From NCBI GenBank assembly GCA_902598015.1, contig CACJZT010000007.1:1-59499 (forward strand): a DNA stretch of 59,499 nucleotides, given 5' to 3'. Shown here piece after piece: positions 7,051 through 16,442 of this stretch; the stretch's first letter is position 1; each line of letters opens with the position of its first letter. The notes under the pieces were generated by a model. That model was not told the DNA's origin. It saw only the letters and a program-made list of their open reading frames with translations, and searched no databases. Made by a program: the position numbers and the translations under genes. This stretch comes from an uncultured Pelagibacteraceae bacterium (GTDB lineage: Bacteria > Pseudomonadota > Alphaproteobacteria > Pelagibacterales > Pelagibacteraceae).

Positions 7051-9190
7051 TTTTAATTAATCTTAAATTTAATTTTTTTGGTTTCATTTTTAATTTAGCT
7101 TTACCTCTTCCAGATAAACTAGGATTATTCATAAAATAATCATGGGCTGAAAAAGAATCATTTTCACTATATTTAATTTTTTTATAATTTCCACTAGCAT
7201 CAAGTTCCCAACTTTGTTTTTTATCTAAATAATTAGCTAACATAATTTGATCAAGAACTTGTTCGTGGACTGTTTGGTTTTCAATTGGAACTAGAAGTTC
7301 TACTCTTCGATTTAAATTTCTTGGCATTAAATCTGCTGATGAAATAAAAACTTTTGCATCTCTACTAGGCATTGTTTTTCCATTTGCAAAACAATAAATT
7401 CTTGAGTGTTCCAAAAATCTTCCAATCATGCTTTTAACTATTATATTTTCAGATTTATCTTTAACTCCAGGTCTTAAACAACAGACACCTCTTACAAATA
7501 AAAATATCTTTACTCCAGCATTTGAAGCTTCGTAAAATTTATCAATTATCGCTGGATCTACTAAGGAATTCATTTTGGCCCATATTTCACCTTTTTTACC
7601 TTTTTTGACATTTGTTATCTCGTTAGCAATACATTTGTTCAAGGTTTCCCTAAGATTAATTGGTGATATAGATATTTTACTAAGATTTCTTGGTTTTGAA
7701 TAACCAGTTACATAATTAAAAAATTTTTCCACATCAGTTGCTATTTTTTTATCAGAGCTAAATAAAGATAAGTCAGTATAAATTTTTGCATTAACTGGGT
7801 GATAATTACCAGTTCCCAGATGTATATAAGTTTGAATTTTTCCCTGCTCTTTTCTTAATATTAAAGATGATTTTGCATGTGTTTTATATTTTGCAAAACC
7901 ATAAACTATTTGAATTCCTGCATTTTCTAAACTTCTTGAAAGTTGAATGTTTGCTTCTTCATCAAATCTTGCTTTGATCTCTATTAAAGCGGTTACTGTC
8001 TTTCCATTTTCAGCTGCTGTTATTAAGGCTTTAACAATTGGAGAATCTAGCGTTGTTCTGTATAGAGTTTGTTTAATTGCTATAACTTTTTTATCATATG
8101 CAGCTTGATTTAAAAACTCAACGACAGCATCAAATGTTTCAAAAGGGTGATGAACTATTAAATCTTTTTTTTTTATAGTATCAAAAAAATTATTATTAAA
8201 CTCCTTTAATCTCTCAACCTCCCTGGGATTAAAATTTTTAAATCTTAATTTAGAATTTTTAATTTTACAAACTTGGTCTATATCTTGAATTCCAACAATG
8301 CCTTCAATTTCATAGATGTATTCAGATTTTACGTTTAACTTATTGGTTATAAACTTAATTAAGTCATTATTACTATTTTTTAAAATTTCTAAACGTACTA
8401 TGTCACCTGTTCTTCTTCTTTTTAAAGCCAATTCAAAAGATCTTACTAAATCTTCGGCCTCCTCTTGAATTTCTACATCACTATCTCTTATAACTCTAAA
8501 TAACATTTTTTTATCTAAATCATGATCAGGAAATATTTCAGAGGCAAAAAAACTTATAACATCATCTATAATTAAAAATTTTTTAAAACTTTTATTTCCA
8601 TCTATTTCAATAAATCTTGATAAAGCTTTTGGAATTACTATTATTGCATTTAAAGTCCTTTTTTTATTTTTCTTATTTAATCTCATAACTAATGCTCTTC
8701 CTTGATTTGCAATAAATGGAAAGGGATGAGCTGGGTCTATTGCTGATGGGGTTAGCAGAGGGTAAATTTCTTCATTAAAAATTTTAAATAATCTTTTTTG
8801 TTCAGTTTTACTTAAATTTTCAGGTTTAACTATACTTATATTTGCTTTTTTTAATTGAAGAATTAAATCTCTAAATATTTTATTTTGTTTATTAAGAAGA
8901 TTATTTGTTTCCAAAATAACTTCACTCATTTGTTCATCAGGAGTAAGACCATCAGAACTAAGTGAATCTACATCTTGTTTGATTTGACTATATAAACCTG
9001 CAACACGAACCATGAAAAATTCATCTAAATTTGATCCAGCTATAGATAAAAATTTAATTCTTTCATAAAGAGGATTTTCAAAATTTTGGGCCTCAAGAAG
9101 AACTCTGTCGTTGAATTTTAGCCAAGACAGCTCTCTATTTATGTATTTAGATTTTAGTGTTTCTTTATCTTGTTTTTTTAATGCAGTCAT
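7040..9190 (-). CDS. ppk1: Polyphosphate kinase 1
   Basis: Makes polyphosphate from ATP, or ATP from polyphosphate. At 716 aa it is a normal PPK1. The N-terminal domain has ELSWLKFNDRVL and GSNLDEFFMVR; the two phospholipase D-like C-terminal domains carry the catalytic His pair, H438 in KTHAKSSL and H595 in LEHSRIY. The ATG at 9190 is only 13 bases from the divergent sixA start. A TATAAT on the minus strand (9217-9212), inside the sixA coding region, is a fitting -10. Links to the neighbouring pho/pst genes as the phosphorus storage arm. Confidence 0.96.
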   Translation of the reverse strand: MTALKKQDKETLKSKYINRELSWLKFNDRVLLEAQNFENPLYERIKFLSIAGSNLDEFFMVRVAGLYSQIKQDVDSLSSDGLTPDEQMSEVILETNNLLNKQNKIFRDLILQLKKANISIVKPENLSKTEQKRLFKIFNEEIYPLLTPSAIDPAHPFPFIANQGRALVMRLNKKNKKRTLNAIIVIPKALSRFIEIDGNKSFKKFLIIDDVISFFASEIFPDHDLDKKMLFRVIRDSDVEIQEEAEDLVRSFELALKRRRTGDIVRLEILKNSNNDLIKFITNKLNVKSEYIYEIEGIVGIQDIDQVCKIKNSKLRFKNFNPREVERLKEFNNNFFDTIKKKDLIVHHPFETFDAVVEFLNQAAYDKKVIAIKQTLYRTTLDSPIVKALITAAENGKTVTALIEIKARFDEEANIQLSRSLENAGIQIVYGFAKYKTHAKSSLILRKEQGKIQTYIHLGTGNYHPVNAKIYTDLSLFSSDKKIATDVEKFFNYVTGYSKPRNLSKISISPINLRETLNKCIANEITNVKKGKKGEIWAKMNSLVDPAIIDKFYEASNAGVKIFLFVRGVCCLRPGVKDKSENIIVKSMIGRFLEHSRIYCFANGKTMPSRDAKVFISSADLMPRNLNRRVELLVPIENQTVHEQVLDQIMLANYLDKKQSWELDASGNYKKIKYSENDSFSAHDYFMNNPSLSGRGKAKLKMKPKKLNLRLIKSGN

Positions 9191-9203
9191 ATATTTAAAA
9201 TTT

Positions 9204-9728
9204 ATGCTTGAATTATACGTTATGCGTCATGCAAAATCTAGCTGGGACCACCCAAATCTTGATGATCATGAAAGACCATTAAGTAAGCGTGGCGAGAAAA
9301 ATGCAAAAAAGATTTGTGAATTTTTTGTTAAAAACAATTATAAGTTTGATTACATATTACTTTCATCATCAAAAAGAACAAAGAAAACCCTAAAAATTTT
9401 ATTAAAAAAAATAGATAAACCAAAAAAAATTATTTCTTCAAAAAAATTATACTTATCAAGTGAAGATAAAATTATAGATATAATAAAAAAAATACCAAAA
9501 AAATATAAATCAGTGCTTTTAATTAACCATGAACCTACTGTTAGAAATCTAATACGATCACTGACAAAAAATCACAACAACAACCATTTTAAATTATTAA
9601 ACTACAAATTTCCGACATCGGCATTTGCAAAAATTTATTTTGATTTTAATGAATGGAATAAATTAGATGGAAATGGTTTAATTAAAGAATTTACTAGACC
9701 TAAAGACCTTCAAGATTCTAAAGAATAA
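9204..9728 (+). CDS. sixA: SixA-like histidine phosphatase
   Basis: Histidine phosphatase superfamily, 174 aa. The start is set at the ATG at 9204, since the family begins with a short strand before the RHG-type motif; here that is LYVMRHAKSSW with the catalytic His at residue 9. ERPLSKRGEKNA follows and the second active-site His lies in LLINHEPTVRNLI. SixA removes phosphate from histidine-phosphotransfer domains, but many small members have unknown substrates. The frame stays open upstream to 9111, over ppk antisense, and that part is judged non-coding. It ends overlapping phoB by 19 bases tail to tail. Confidence 0.82.
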   Translation: MLELYVMRHAKSSWDHPNLDDHERPLSKRGEKNAKKICEFFVKNNYKFDYILLSSSKRTKKTLKILLKKIDKPKKIISSKKLYLSSEDKIIDIIKKIPKKYKSVLLINHEPTVRNLIRSLTKNHNNNHFKLLNYKFPTSAFAKIYFDFNEWNKLDGNGLIKEFTRPKDLQDSKE

Positions 9729-10393
9729 CCTGCTGATCTTACAGTTCTAATTAAAGGCTTAGTATTATCTATATTAATAGCCTGTCTTAATCTTCTGATA
9801 TGCACATCGACAGTTCTAGTTTCAACGTAAATATTTTCTCCCCAAACATTGTTTAAGAGTTGTTCTCTTGAATATACCCTTTTTGGATTTTTGATAAAAA
9901 AATCTAATAATTTAAATTCTGTAGGTCCTAGAGATATTTCAATGTTATTTCTATAAACTCTTTTTGTTATTCTATCTATTTTTAGATCTGTAAACTCAAC
10001 AACATCAACGGTGGATTGTGGTTTTGATCTTCTGAGTAAAGATTTAATTCTTGCATTAAGTTCTTTTTGACTAAATGGTTTTGTTACATAATCATCTGCA
10101 CCTGTATCAAAAGCTCTTAATTTGTCCTCCTCCTCGCCTTTTGCTGTTAACATTATTACTGGTATGTCATTATGCTTTTTGTCTTTTTTTAAATTTTTAC
10201 ATATTTCAACGCCTGACAAATCGGGCAACATCCAATCCATTAATATTAAGTCAGGAAGCTTATCTTTAATTTGTTTAAGCGCATCTTCACCATTTTCACA
10301 AAAACTTACTTTGTAACCTTCTTTTTCAAGGTTATACTTTAGTAGAGTTATTATAGCAGCCTCGTCCTCAGCTATAAAAATGTGAGCCGACAT
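9710..10393 (-). CDS. phoB: Phosphate regulon response regulator PhoB
   Basis: OmpR-type regulator, 227 aa. Receiver domain at about 1-120 with the acidic pocket EDE (9-11), phospho-acceptor D53 in LILMDWMLPD, and the switch Lys in YVTKPFS. The C-terminal winged helix (about 130-225) ends with TVDVHIRRLRQAI and TVRSAGY, the PhoB DNA-reading region. It follows phoU by 3 bases at the end of the pst operon and would bind the Pho boxes seen upstream of pstS and of the lipid kinase. Confidence 0.95.
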   Translation of the reverse strand: MSAHIFIAEDEAAIITLLKYNLEKEGYKVSFCENGEDALKQIKDKLPDLILMDWMLPDLSGVEICKNLKKDKKHNDIPVIMLTAKGEEEDKLRAFDTGADDYVTKPFSQKELNARIKSLLRRSKPQSTVDVVEFTDLKIDRITKRVYRNNIEISLGPTEFKLLDFFIKNPKRVYSREQLLNNVWGENIYVETRTVDVHIRRLRQAINIDNTKPLIRTVRSAGYSLES

Positions 10394-10396
10394 ATT

Positions 10397-11104
10397 TTAC
10401 TTTTCTCCAGTAACAATAGGTTCTGTGCCTTTTGGTCGATCACCCTCTAGATATTCTCCCTTAACTAAATAATATACTTGCTCAGCAATGTTGGTTGTAT
10501 GATCACCTATTCTCTCTATATTTTTAGTTACAAATAATAAGTGGGTTCCATCACTTAAGTTATTTTCGTTATCTTTTAAATATCTAATCACTTCTTGCAT
10601 GCATAAATTTGTTAAATCATCAATTTGTTCGTCGCTTTCCCATACATTAATTGCCATACTCGAAGATCTTTCTAAATATGCATCTAATATTGATTTCAAT
10701 TGTTTTTGAGCATCCGAAGATACTCTTATAATAGCATCTACTAAATTTTTTGGTAAATTTTCATTTAACAAAAGAGTTCTTTTAGAAATATTTTTTGCTA
10801 AATCACCTATTCTCTCAAGGTCAGAAGATATCTTTAAAGCAGTGACTGTTTCTCTAAGATCTATGGCCATAGGTTGTCTTAAAGCAATTAAATTTACTAC
10901 TTGCTGTTCAATTAAAGTCTCAAATTTATCAATTTTTTCATCATCTTTAATTACTGCCTCAGCATTATCACTATTTCTTGTAGTAATTGCTTGAATAGCT
11001 TTACCCAAAGCTTCTTCACAAAATCCACCCATTTTAATTATATTGGTATTTAAATTTTTAAGTTCTTCTTCGTAAGACTTTACTGTATGTGGTGCTTCGG
11101 TCAT
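10397..11104 (-). CDS. phoU: Phosphate transport regulator PhoU
   Basis: Cytoplasmic helical protein, 235 aa, with two PhoU repeats. Each has the metal-binding pattern: SSDLERIGDLAKNIS near residue 92 and VTKNIERIGDHTTNIAE near residue 193. PhoU links Pst activity to PhoR and keeps the regulon off when phosphate is plentiful. Its ATG overlaps the pstB stop by one base, so translation is coupled. Confidence 0.96.
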   Translation of the reverse strand: MTEAPHTVKSYEEELKNLNTNIIKMGGFCEEALGKAIQAITTRNSDNAEAVIKDDEKIDKFETLIEQQVVNLIALRQPMAIDLRETVTALKISSDLERIGDLAKNISKRTLLLNENLPKNLVDAIIRVSSDAQKQLKSILDAYLERSSSMAINVWESDEQIDDLTNLCMQEVIRYLKDNENNLSDGTHLLFVTKNIERIGDHTTNIAEQVYYLVKGEYLEGDRPKGTEPIVTGEK

Positions 11105-11859
11105 TATCCAAACCTCCCTGTGATATAATCCTGAGTTTTTTTGTTTTCTGGATTCTTAAATATTTTATCAGTAGAACCATGTTCTATCAATTCTCCAAGG
11201 TGAAAAAAACCTGTATTTTGAGAAACTCTTGCAGCTTGTGCCATTGAGTGAGTGACTATTATAATAGTATGGTCTTTTTTTAACTCATCAATTAGTTCTT
11301 CTATTTGAGCTGTAGCAATAGGATCTAAAGCAGAACAAGGCTCGTCCATTAGAATAACTTCAGGTTTAACTGAAATTGCCCTTGCTATACATAATCTTTG
11401 TTGTTGACCACCAGACAAACCAGTACCTGGTTCATGAAGTCTATCTTTCACCTCTTCCCATAATGCTGCCTTTTTTAAGCTAGTTTCAACTATTTCATCC
11501 ATTTCATTCTTTGATTGTGCCATACCATGAATTGTTGGACCATAAGAAATATTTTCATAAATAGTTTTAGGAAAAGGATTTGGTTTTTGAAAAACCATAC
11601 CAATTTTTTCTCTTAATCTAACAACATCACAACTTTTATCATTGATATCAAAATCATTAATTATAATCTGCCCTTTTACTCTACATATATCAATAACGTC
11701 ATTCATTCGGTTTAGACATCTTAAAAAAGTAGATTTACCACAACCTGAAGGCCCAATCAGTGCTGTAACTTGATTTTCTTCAATATCTAAATTTATATTG
11801 AATAGAGCTTGTTTTTTTCCATAGAAAACATCTACATTTTTTGAATTTATCTTTATCAT
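11104..11859 (-). CDS. pstB: Phosphate ABC transporter ATP-binding protein PstB
   Basis: ATPase of the high-affinity phosphate importer. The start is the ATG at 11859, which has a GGAG element about 5 bases before it; an in-frame TTG at 11880 would add seven residues and is less likely. The 251-aa product has Walker A GPSGCGKS, the PstB hallmark [11 protein letters not shown], signature LSGGQQQR and Walker B VILMDEP. It begins right after the pstA stop codon. Confidence 0.96.
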   Translation of the reverse strand: MIKINSKNVDVFYGKKQALFNINLDIEENQVTALIGPSGCGKSTFLRCLNRMNDVIDICRVKGQIIINDFDINDKSCDVVRLREKIGMVFQKPNPFPKTIYENISYGPTIHGMAQSKNEMDEIVETSLKKAALWEEVKDRLHEPGTGLSGGQQQRLCIARAISVKPEVILMDEPCSALDPIATAQIEELIDELKKDHTIIIVTHSMAQAARVSQNTGFFHLGELIEHGSTDKIFKNPENKKTQDYITGRFG

Positions 11860-11860
11860 C

Positions 11861-13129
11861 TTAACTCCATTTTTTTTCAAATTTATGTCTAATTATTTGT
11901 GCAAATAAGTTCATTATAATTAAAAATCCTAATAGAACCATAATACAGGCAGAAACTTTCTCGACAAAACCTCTTTCAGCGCTCTCTGCCCAAATATAAA
12001 TTTGCACTGGCAAACTTGCAGCTGGATCTAAAGGAGATCCTGGTATTGTATTTACAAAAGCCACCATGCCGATCAATATCAAAGGTGCGGTTTCGCCTAA
12101 AGCTTGGGCCAAACCAATTATTGTACCGGATAAAGTCCCTGGCATAGATAACGGAACTGTATGATGCATTGTAGTTTGCATTTTACTAGCACCCATTGCA
12201 AGTGCTGCCTCTCTTATACTTGGAGGAACTGCTTTTAAAGATGCTCTACAAGCAATAATAATTGTTGGTAAAGTCATCAACGATAAAGTTATTCCACCGA
12301 CTAGAGGTGTTGACCTAGGTAATTGAAATACAGCAAGTAAAATACCCAGTCCTAAAAGACCAAAAACAATTGAAGGTACTGCTGCTAAATTATTTATATT
12401 TACCTCAATAAAATCAGTAAATCTGTTTTTAGGAGCAAATTCCTCTAAATAAATAGCTGCTAGAACTGCTACAGGAAAAGCTATCATTAAACAAACAAGT
12501 ATAGAAAATATTGATCCCATAAATGAACTTGCTATACCAGCTAATTCAGCTTCTCTTGAATCAGGATATGTAAAAAAACTTAAATTGAATTTACTTTCAA
12601 CTTTTCCTAGTTCTACAAGTTGATCAAAAATCTTTAATTGATAATCCGTAACTCTTCTTTGATCTTCAGGTAAATCTCTTGGATAATTGCCTTTAAATAC
12701 TTGATCTAAATCATCTGAGGCAGTTAAATAAACATCTTTAGTTTTTCCAATTAATGAAGGGTCGTTTAAAAGTTCCCTTTTAATCTCTCTTTCGAAAAAG
12801 TATGAGACCATTCTCTTCAGCTCATTTTCTTGATCCTCATTAGCATTTGGATCCAAATCAGCCATTGATTTTAATGCTATATCGTAATAATCAGCATCTT
12901 TTAAATCCTCTTTAGAAGGATTTTGCTCTAACATCATTAATTCAGCATCAAAAGTAACTGGAACAATAAGCCAAGTTTTTTGAAAGGCTGAATAGCCTGT
13001 CGAAAAAATTTTAAAAATAAAGATTGTTAAAAATAAAAGTGCCATAAAAATTGCACTTTGACCGTATAATCGAAATCTCTTTTCAGCTTTATATCTTTTA
13101 TTTAATAATTGTTCTTTATTTTTATTCAT
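11861..13129 (-). CDS. pstA: Phosphate ABC transporter permease PstA
   Basis: Inner-membrane permease, 422 aa, longer than the enterobacterial protein because of a periplasmic N-terminal domain (about residues 45-190) seen in alphaproteobacterial PstA. The conserved core has the coupling region [22 protein letters not shown] and the end helix RHKFEKKW. One membrane helix lies near residues 25-45, the others between about 205 and 415. It overlaps the pstC stop by 8 bases. Confidence 0.95.
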   Translation of the reverse strand: MNKNKEQLLNKRYKAEKRFRLYGQSAIFMALLFLTIFIFKIFSTGYSAFQKTWLIVPVTFDAELMMLEQNPSKEDLKDADYYDIALKSMADLDPNANEDQENELKRMVSYFFEREIKRELLNDPSLIGKTKDVYLTASDDLDQVFKGNYPRDLPEDQRRVTDYQLKIFDQLVELGKVESKFNLSFFTYPDSREAELAGIASSFMGSIFSILVCLMIAFPVAVLAAIYLEEFAPKNRFTDFIEVNINNLAAVPSIVFGLLGLGILLAVFQLPRSTPLVGGITLSLMTLPTIIIACRASLKAVPPSIREAALAMGASKMQTTMHHTVPLSMPGTLSGTIIGLAQALGETAPLILIGMVAFVNTIPGSPLDPAASLPVQIYIWAESAERGFVEKVSACIMVLLGFLIIMNLFAQIIRHKFEKKWS

Positions 13130-14507
13130 ATTTTTCTCTATATTTTTTAACTACTCTTAAGGCCACAATATTCAAACAGAGCGTTACTAAAAATAATGAC
13201 ATACCTAAAGCAAATGCAGCTTGCGTTTTTGGGTCGCCAAAAGCTTGATCTCCAATTAATATTACAACAATTTGCGCTGTAATTGTTGAAGTAGATTCTA
13301 ATGGATTTAAAGTTAAATTAGCAGCTAAACCAGAGGCCATAACAACTATCATTGTTTCTCCAATTGCTCTTGAAACACCAAGCAAAATAGATCCAACTAT
13401 ACCAGGCAATGCTGCAGGAAAAATAACTTTTTTTATTGTTTCTGATTTGGTTGCTCCCATGGCATAACTTCCATCTCTTAAACTTTGAGGTACACTTGTA
13501 ATCACATCGTCACTTAAACTTGAAATGAAAGGTATAATCATAATGCCCATTACTCCGCCTGCCGCTAAAGCGCTTTCAGCTGAAACGTCTAAACCCATGC
13601 TATTACCTATTTCCTTTAAAAAAGGTCCAACTGTTAGAGCAGCAAAAAATCCATAAACAACTGTTGGTATACCAGCTAAAATTTCAATTAAAGGTTTTGC
13701 GTATTGTCTAACTTTAACTGATGCATACTCAGCCAAATAAATTCCACTCATTAGTCCAATAGGAATAGCAACACACATAGCTATGAAAGCAATAAAAAAA
13801 GTACCAGCAAAAATAGGGACTGCTCCAAAAGTATCGGAGTACATTGTCGGATCTAAAGCCTCTGAAGAATCTCTAACAAAAGCTTTTGCAGGATACCAAT
13901 GAGTTCCAAAGACAAAATCAAATAATGGAATTACTTTAAAAAAATCTATAGTTTGAAATATAAGTGAAAATACTATTCCAACAGTAGTTAATATTGCAGC
14001 TAAAGAAGCTGTAAATAAAACTGCTTTCAAAAATTTTTCAACTGGTTCTCTTGTTTTAGAATTAGATGAAATTTTTTTATAAGCGTAAGCAACAGAGGCA
14101 ATAATTATAGATAATACTATAACAGCTTTTGAACTTTGAGCTATTGATCGAAGACTTAAATATTTTTCAGCTGAAGCCTCAATAAAAGGTGTAATTTCTC
14201 CGGTAAATTGTCCTCGAGACAATGCTTTTGTTTTTTCGTAAATTAAATTTAATTCATCATCAAGATAGCCTTGATTTGAATAATCACTTAAGATTAATAA
14301 TTTTACAATTGTGGGCTCAAAAATTGCCCATAAAGAAAAAATTATAAAAGCTGGTATTGCACACCAAATTGCAAGATAATAACCATAAAATTGTGGTAAT
14401 GCAGTTAATCTTTTATTTGTAGATTGAATTGTATATGCTTTTCTACGTCCAAAATAATAACTTGTGAAACCCAGAAGAACAATAAATGTAAACAATATTA
14501 AGTTCAA
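13122..14507 (-). CDS. pstC: Phosphate ABC transporter permease PstC
   Basis: Inner-membrane permease, 461 aa, with an enlarged N-terminal region as in related alphaproteobacteria. The core carries ASVKVRQYAKPLIEILAGIPTVVYGF in pieces (EILAGIPTVVYG) and the coupling segment DGSYAMGATKSETIKKV. The start is TTG at 14507 with a strong AAAGGAGA (14519-14512) five bases away, so the non-ATG start is credible. A terminator hairpin separates it from pstS, so its level should be lower than that of pstS. Confidence 0.95.
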   Translation of the reverse strand: MNLILFTFIVLLGFTSYYFGRRKAYTIQSTNKRLTALPQFYGYYLAIWCAIPAFIIFSLWAIFEPTIVKLLILSDYSNQGYLDDELNLIYEKTKALSRGQFTGEITPFIEASAEKYLSLRSIAQSSKAVIVLSIIIASVAYAYKKISSNSKTREPVEKFLKAVLFTASLAAILTTVGIVFSLIFQTIDFFKVIPLFDFVFGTHWYPAKAFVRDSSEALDPTMYSDTFGAVPIFAGTFFIAFIAMCVAIPIGLMSGIYLAEYASVKVRQYAKPLIEILAGIPTVVYGFFAALTVGPFLKEIGNSMGLDVSAESALAAGGVMGIMIIPFISSLSDDVITSVPQSLRDGSYAMGATKSETIKKVIFPAALPGIVGSILLGVSRAIGETMIVVMASGLAANLTLNPLESTSTITAQIVVILIGDQAFGDPKTQAAFALGMSLFLVTLCLNIVALRVVKKYREKYE

Positions 14508-14544
14508 AGAATCTCCTTTATTGAGGACTTTACTCTTATTTCAA

Positions 14545-14574
14545 AAAAAAGGGGTCTAAAAAGACCCCTTTTTT
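14545..14574 (-). terminator. Partial terminator between pstS and pstC
   Basis: GGGGTC (14551-14556) pairs with GACCCC (14563-14568) around TAAAAA; flanking A and T runs extend the stem to 12 pairs. On the minus strand the stem runs into a U tract, the form of an intrinsic terminator. It sits just after pstS and before pstC, a common way to make more binding protein than permease from one promoter. Confidence 0.85.
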
Positions 14575-14598
14575 AATTATTTGTTAATAGAGTAATAA

Positions 14599-15630
14599 TT
14601 AATTACCCATAGCAACTAGCTTCGTAGCATTAGTTCTAGTTGTTTTATACAACTTAGAGTCTAATGGAACTAAACCAATATCTGCTAAGTAACCACCTTT
14701 TCCAATAGCTTTCTTAGTTGTGAATTCTTTCACAAACTCATGTAATCCTGGGATTACTCCAACGTGAGCTTTTTTCACATAGAAAAATAATGGTCTTGCA
14801 ACTGCATAACTGTAGTCTTGAATACTCGCTAGAGAGGGTTGTCCACCATCTATGCTAGCAGCTTGTAATTTATCTTTAGCAGCTAAGAAATAACTGAAAC
14901 CAAAGAAACCAAACATATCTTTATCTTGAGTTAACTTTTGGATGATTAAACTATCGTTTTCTCCTACTTCAATAGCAGCTCCATCTTCTCTATAAAGTTT
15001 TTGTGGTTTTTTGTATTTTTTATTTCCAGCCTCATAACCAGCTTTATAAAGAGCTTTAGCTTCTTTAGTCATACCTTTTTTCATTACTAAAGAATTCCAA
15101 GCATCTCTAGTTCCTGATGTTCCTGGTGGGATCATTACTGAAATTTTTTGTTTTGGTAAGCTAGGGTCAATTTGGTCCCAAGTTTTATAAATATTTGGAA
15201 CTAACTTACCATCAACTACTGTATGAGCAGCTAATGCTAAATATAATTGTTCTTTAGTAAAGTTTACTGGTTTTGCATCTTTGCTGTAAGCTAATGTAAT
15301 ACCATCGTTACCAATTACGATCTCAACAATATCATTTACACCATTTTTCTTACATAGGGCTTTCTCTTTGTCTTTCATAGCTCTTGATGCATTTGTAATA
15401 TCTGGATGTTGCTCACCAACACCAGCACAGAATAGTTTAGCTCCTCCACCAGTACCAGTCGACTCGATTACAGGAGTTTTGAATCCTGAACCACCAAATC
15501 TTTCAGCAACAACAGTCGCGTAAGGGAATACTGTAGACGAACCAACTATCTTAATTTGATCTCTTGCTTGAGCAACAGTTGCTATTGATAGAGCAACTAA
15601 AGAAGCAATCACTATAGTTAGTTTTTTCAT
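14599..15630 (-). CDS. pstS: Phosphate-binding protein PstS
   Basis: Periplasmic phosphate-capturing protein, 343 aa. Signal peptide at residues 1-22 (KK start, hydrophobic core, AQA end). The phosphate contacts are visible as GSSTVFPYA near residue 31 and PGTSGTRDAW near residue 167. A GGA-containing ribosome site precedes the ATG, and a clear Pho box lies about 70 bases upstream. First gene of the pstSCAB-phoU-phoB run. Confidence 0.96.
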   Translation of the reverse strand: MKKLTIVIASLVALSIATVAQARDQIKIVGSSTVFPYATVVAERFGGSGFKTPVIESTGTGGGAKLFCAGVGEQHPDITNASRAMKDKEKALCKKNGVNDIVEIVIGNDGITLAYSKDAKPVNFTKEQLYLALAAHTVVDGKLVPNIYKTWDQIDPSLPKQKISVMIPPGTSGTRDAWNSLVMKKGMTKEAKALYKAGYEAGNKKYKKPQKLYREDGAAIEVGENDSLIIQKLTQDKDMFGFFGFSYFLAAKDKLQAASIDGGQPSLASIQDYSYAVARPLFFYVKKAHVGVIPGLHEFVKEFTTKKAIGKGGYLADIGLVPLDSKLYKTTRTNATKLVAMGN

Positions 15631-15699
15631 TATCTTTAATCCTTTCGTTATTTATTAATTAAAAGATGCCTGACTCGTATAAATTTATTGAATCTTTAA

Positions 15700-15718
15700 T
15701 ATTACAGAATTATTACAG
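15700..15718 (-). promoter_or_regulatory. Pho box upstream of pstS
   Basis: On the minus strand 15718-15700 reads CTGTAATAATTCTGTAATA: two CTGTAAT half sites 11 bases apart, the classic PhoB arrangement. It ends 70 bases before the pstS ATG, leaving room for a -10 element and leader. Binding by the PhoB of this window is inferred. Confidence 0.85.
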
Positions 15719-15739
15719 TTTTGTTAAAAACCTAACTTT

Positions 15740-16348
15740 TTAGTTGTATTTCATTGAGACAATAATCTCACTATTTTCAGTTTCTAGACCACCTTTGCAT
15801 GAAACTGGATTTACGTTATCCTTAAAAGCAAGATCTGGGGTTGGTCTTAAGACAACTTCCAGTTTTACCAAATTAACTAATTCCTCAAGAACACTTTGGT
15901 CATAACGCCATTTTGGCCAACTAGTAGGAGTAGAAAAAATAGATGTTAAATAGCTTGTCGCCATAGTAAACCTATAATTACTCATATTTTCATTTCTCAG
16001 TAAATGATCTCTAACAGAATTAAATATGTTTCGACATCTCAATGAATCTGACATGTAGTTCTCTTTTTTTAAATTTTCATTTACTGGAATTGAAACAATT
16101 AAATCTACTGTATTTCTCCAATAGGAACTAAGAACATCTATATATATATCTTCGTATGGTACATCTTTATGTTTTTTTATTTCAGGATATGCACTTTTTA
16201 AGTCTTCCTGTAATCTAAAGATACCAATATCAAAAACAGTTAATTGCTGGTTTCTTAAAATTGTAGAAATATCAGATGCATTACTTTTAGTAATGATCGA
16301 CATTAAAAAAAAAATAATAATTAAAATACTATGTAATATCTTAATCAT
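15740..16348 (-). CDS. Predicted exported protein of unknown function between phoR and pstS
   Basis: I do not recognise this 202-aa protein. Residues 1-24 form a likely signal peptide (hydrophobic IIIFFLMSI core, SNA end), so it should be periplasmic or surface-bound. The mature part has two cysteines, in LRCRN and in VSCKGG, that could form a disulfide, and a middle region rich in aromatic residues (YRFTMATSYL, WPKWRYD). No membrane helix follows the signal. It lies after phoR and ends 21 bases before the Pho box of pstS, so it is placed among phosphate genes but outside the Pho-box transcript. A phosphate-related role is only suggested by position. Confidence 0.7.
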   Translation of the reverse strand: MIKILHSILIIIFFLMSIITKSNASDISTILRNQQLTVFDIGIFRLQEDLKSAYPEIKKHKDVPYEDIYIDVLSSYWRNTVDLIVSIPVNENLKKENYMSDSLRCRNIFNSVRDHLLRNENMSNYRFTMATSYLTSIFSTPTSWPKWRYDQSVLEELVNLVKLEVVLRPTPDLAFKDNVNPVSCKGGLETENSEIIVSMKYN

Positions 16349-16385
16349 AAACTAATTTTAAATAAACTAAGATACGAATCAACAA

Positions 16386-16402
16386 AAGATTTGTTAAATC
16401 TT
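16386..16402. repeat. Short inverted repeat downstream of phoR
   Basis: AAGATTT (16386-16392) and AAATCTT (16396-16402) are a 7-base inverted repeat with a 3-base loop in the 94-base gap between phoR and the exported-protein gene. No U tract follows on the minus strand, so it is at most a weak terminator or an operator. Confidence 0.35.
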
Positions 16403-16442
16403 GTTTGAATAAGAGTTAATTTTAAACAATTTTTTAAATTAA

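Noticed and set aside
9111..9203. Upstream extension of the sixA frame
   Set aside because: It is antisense to the conserved N terminus of ppk1, and the family begins just before the RHAK motif.
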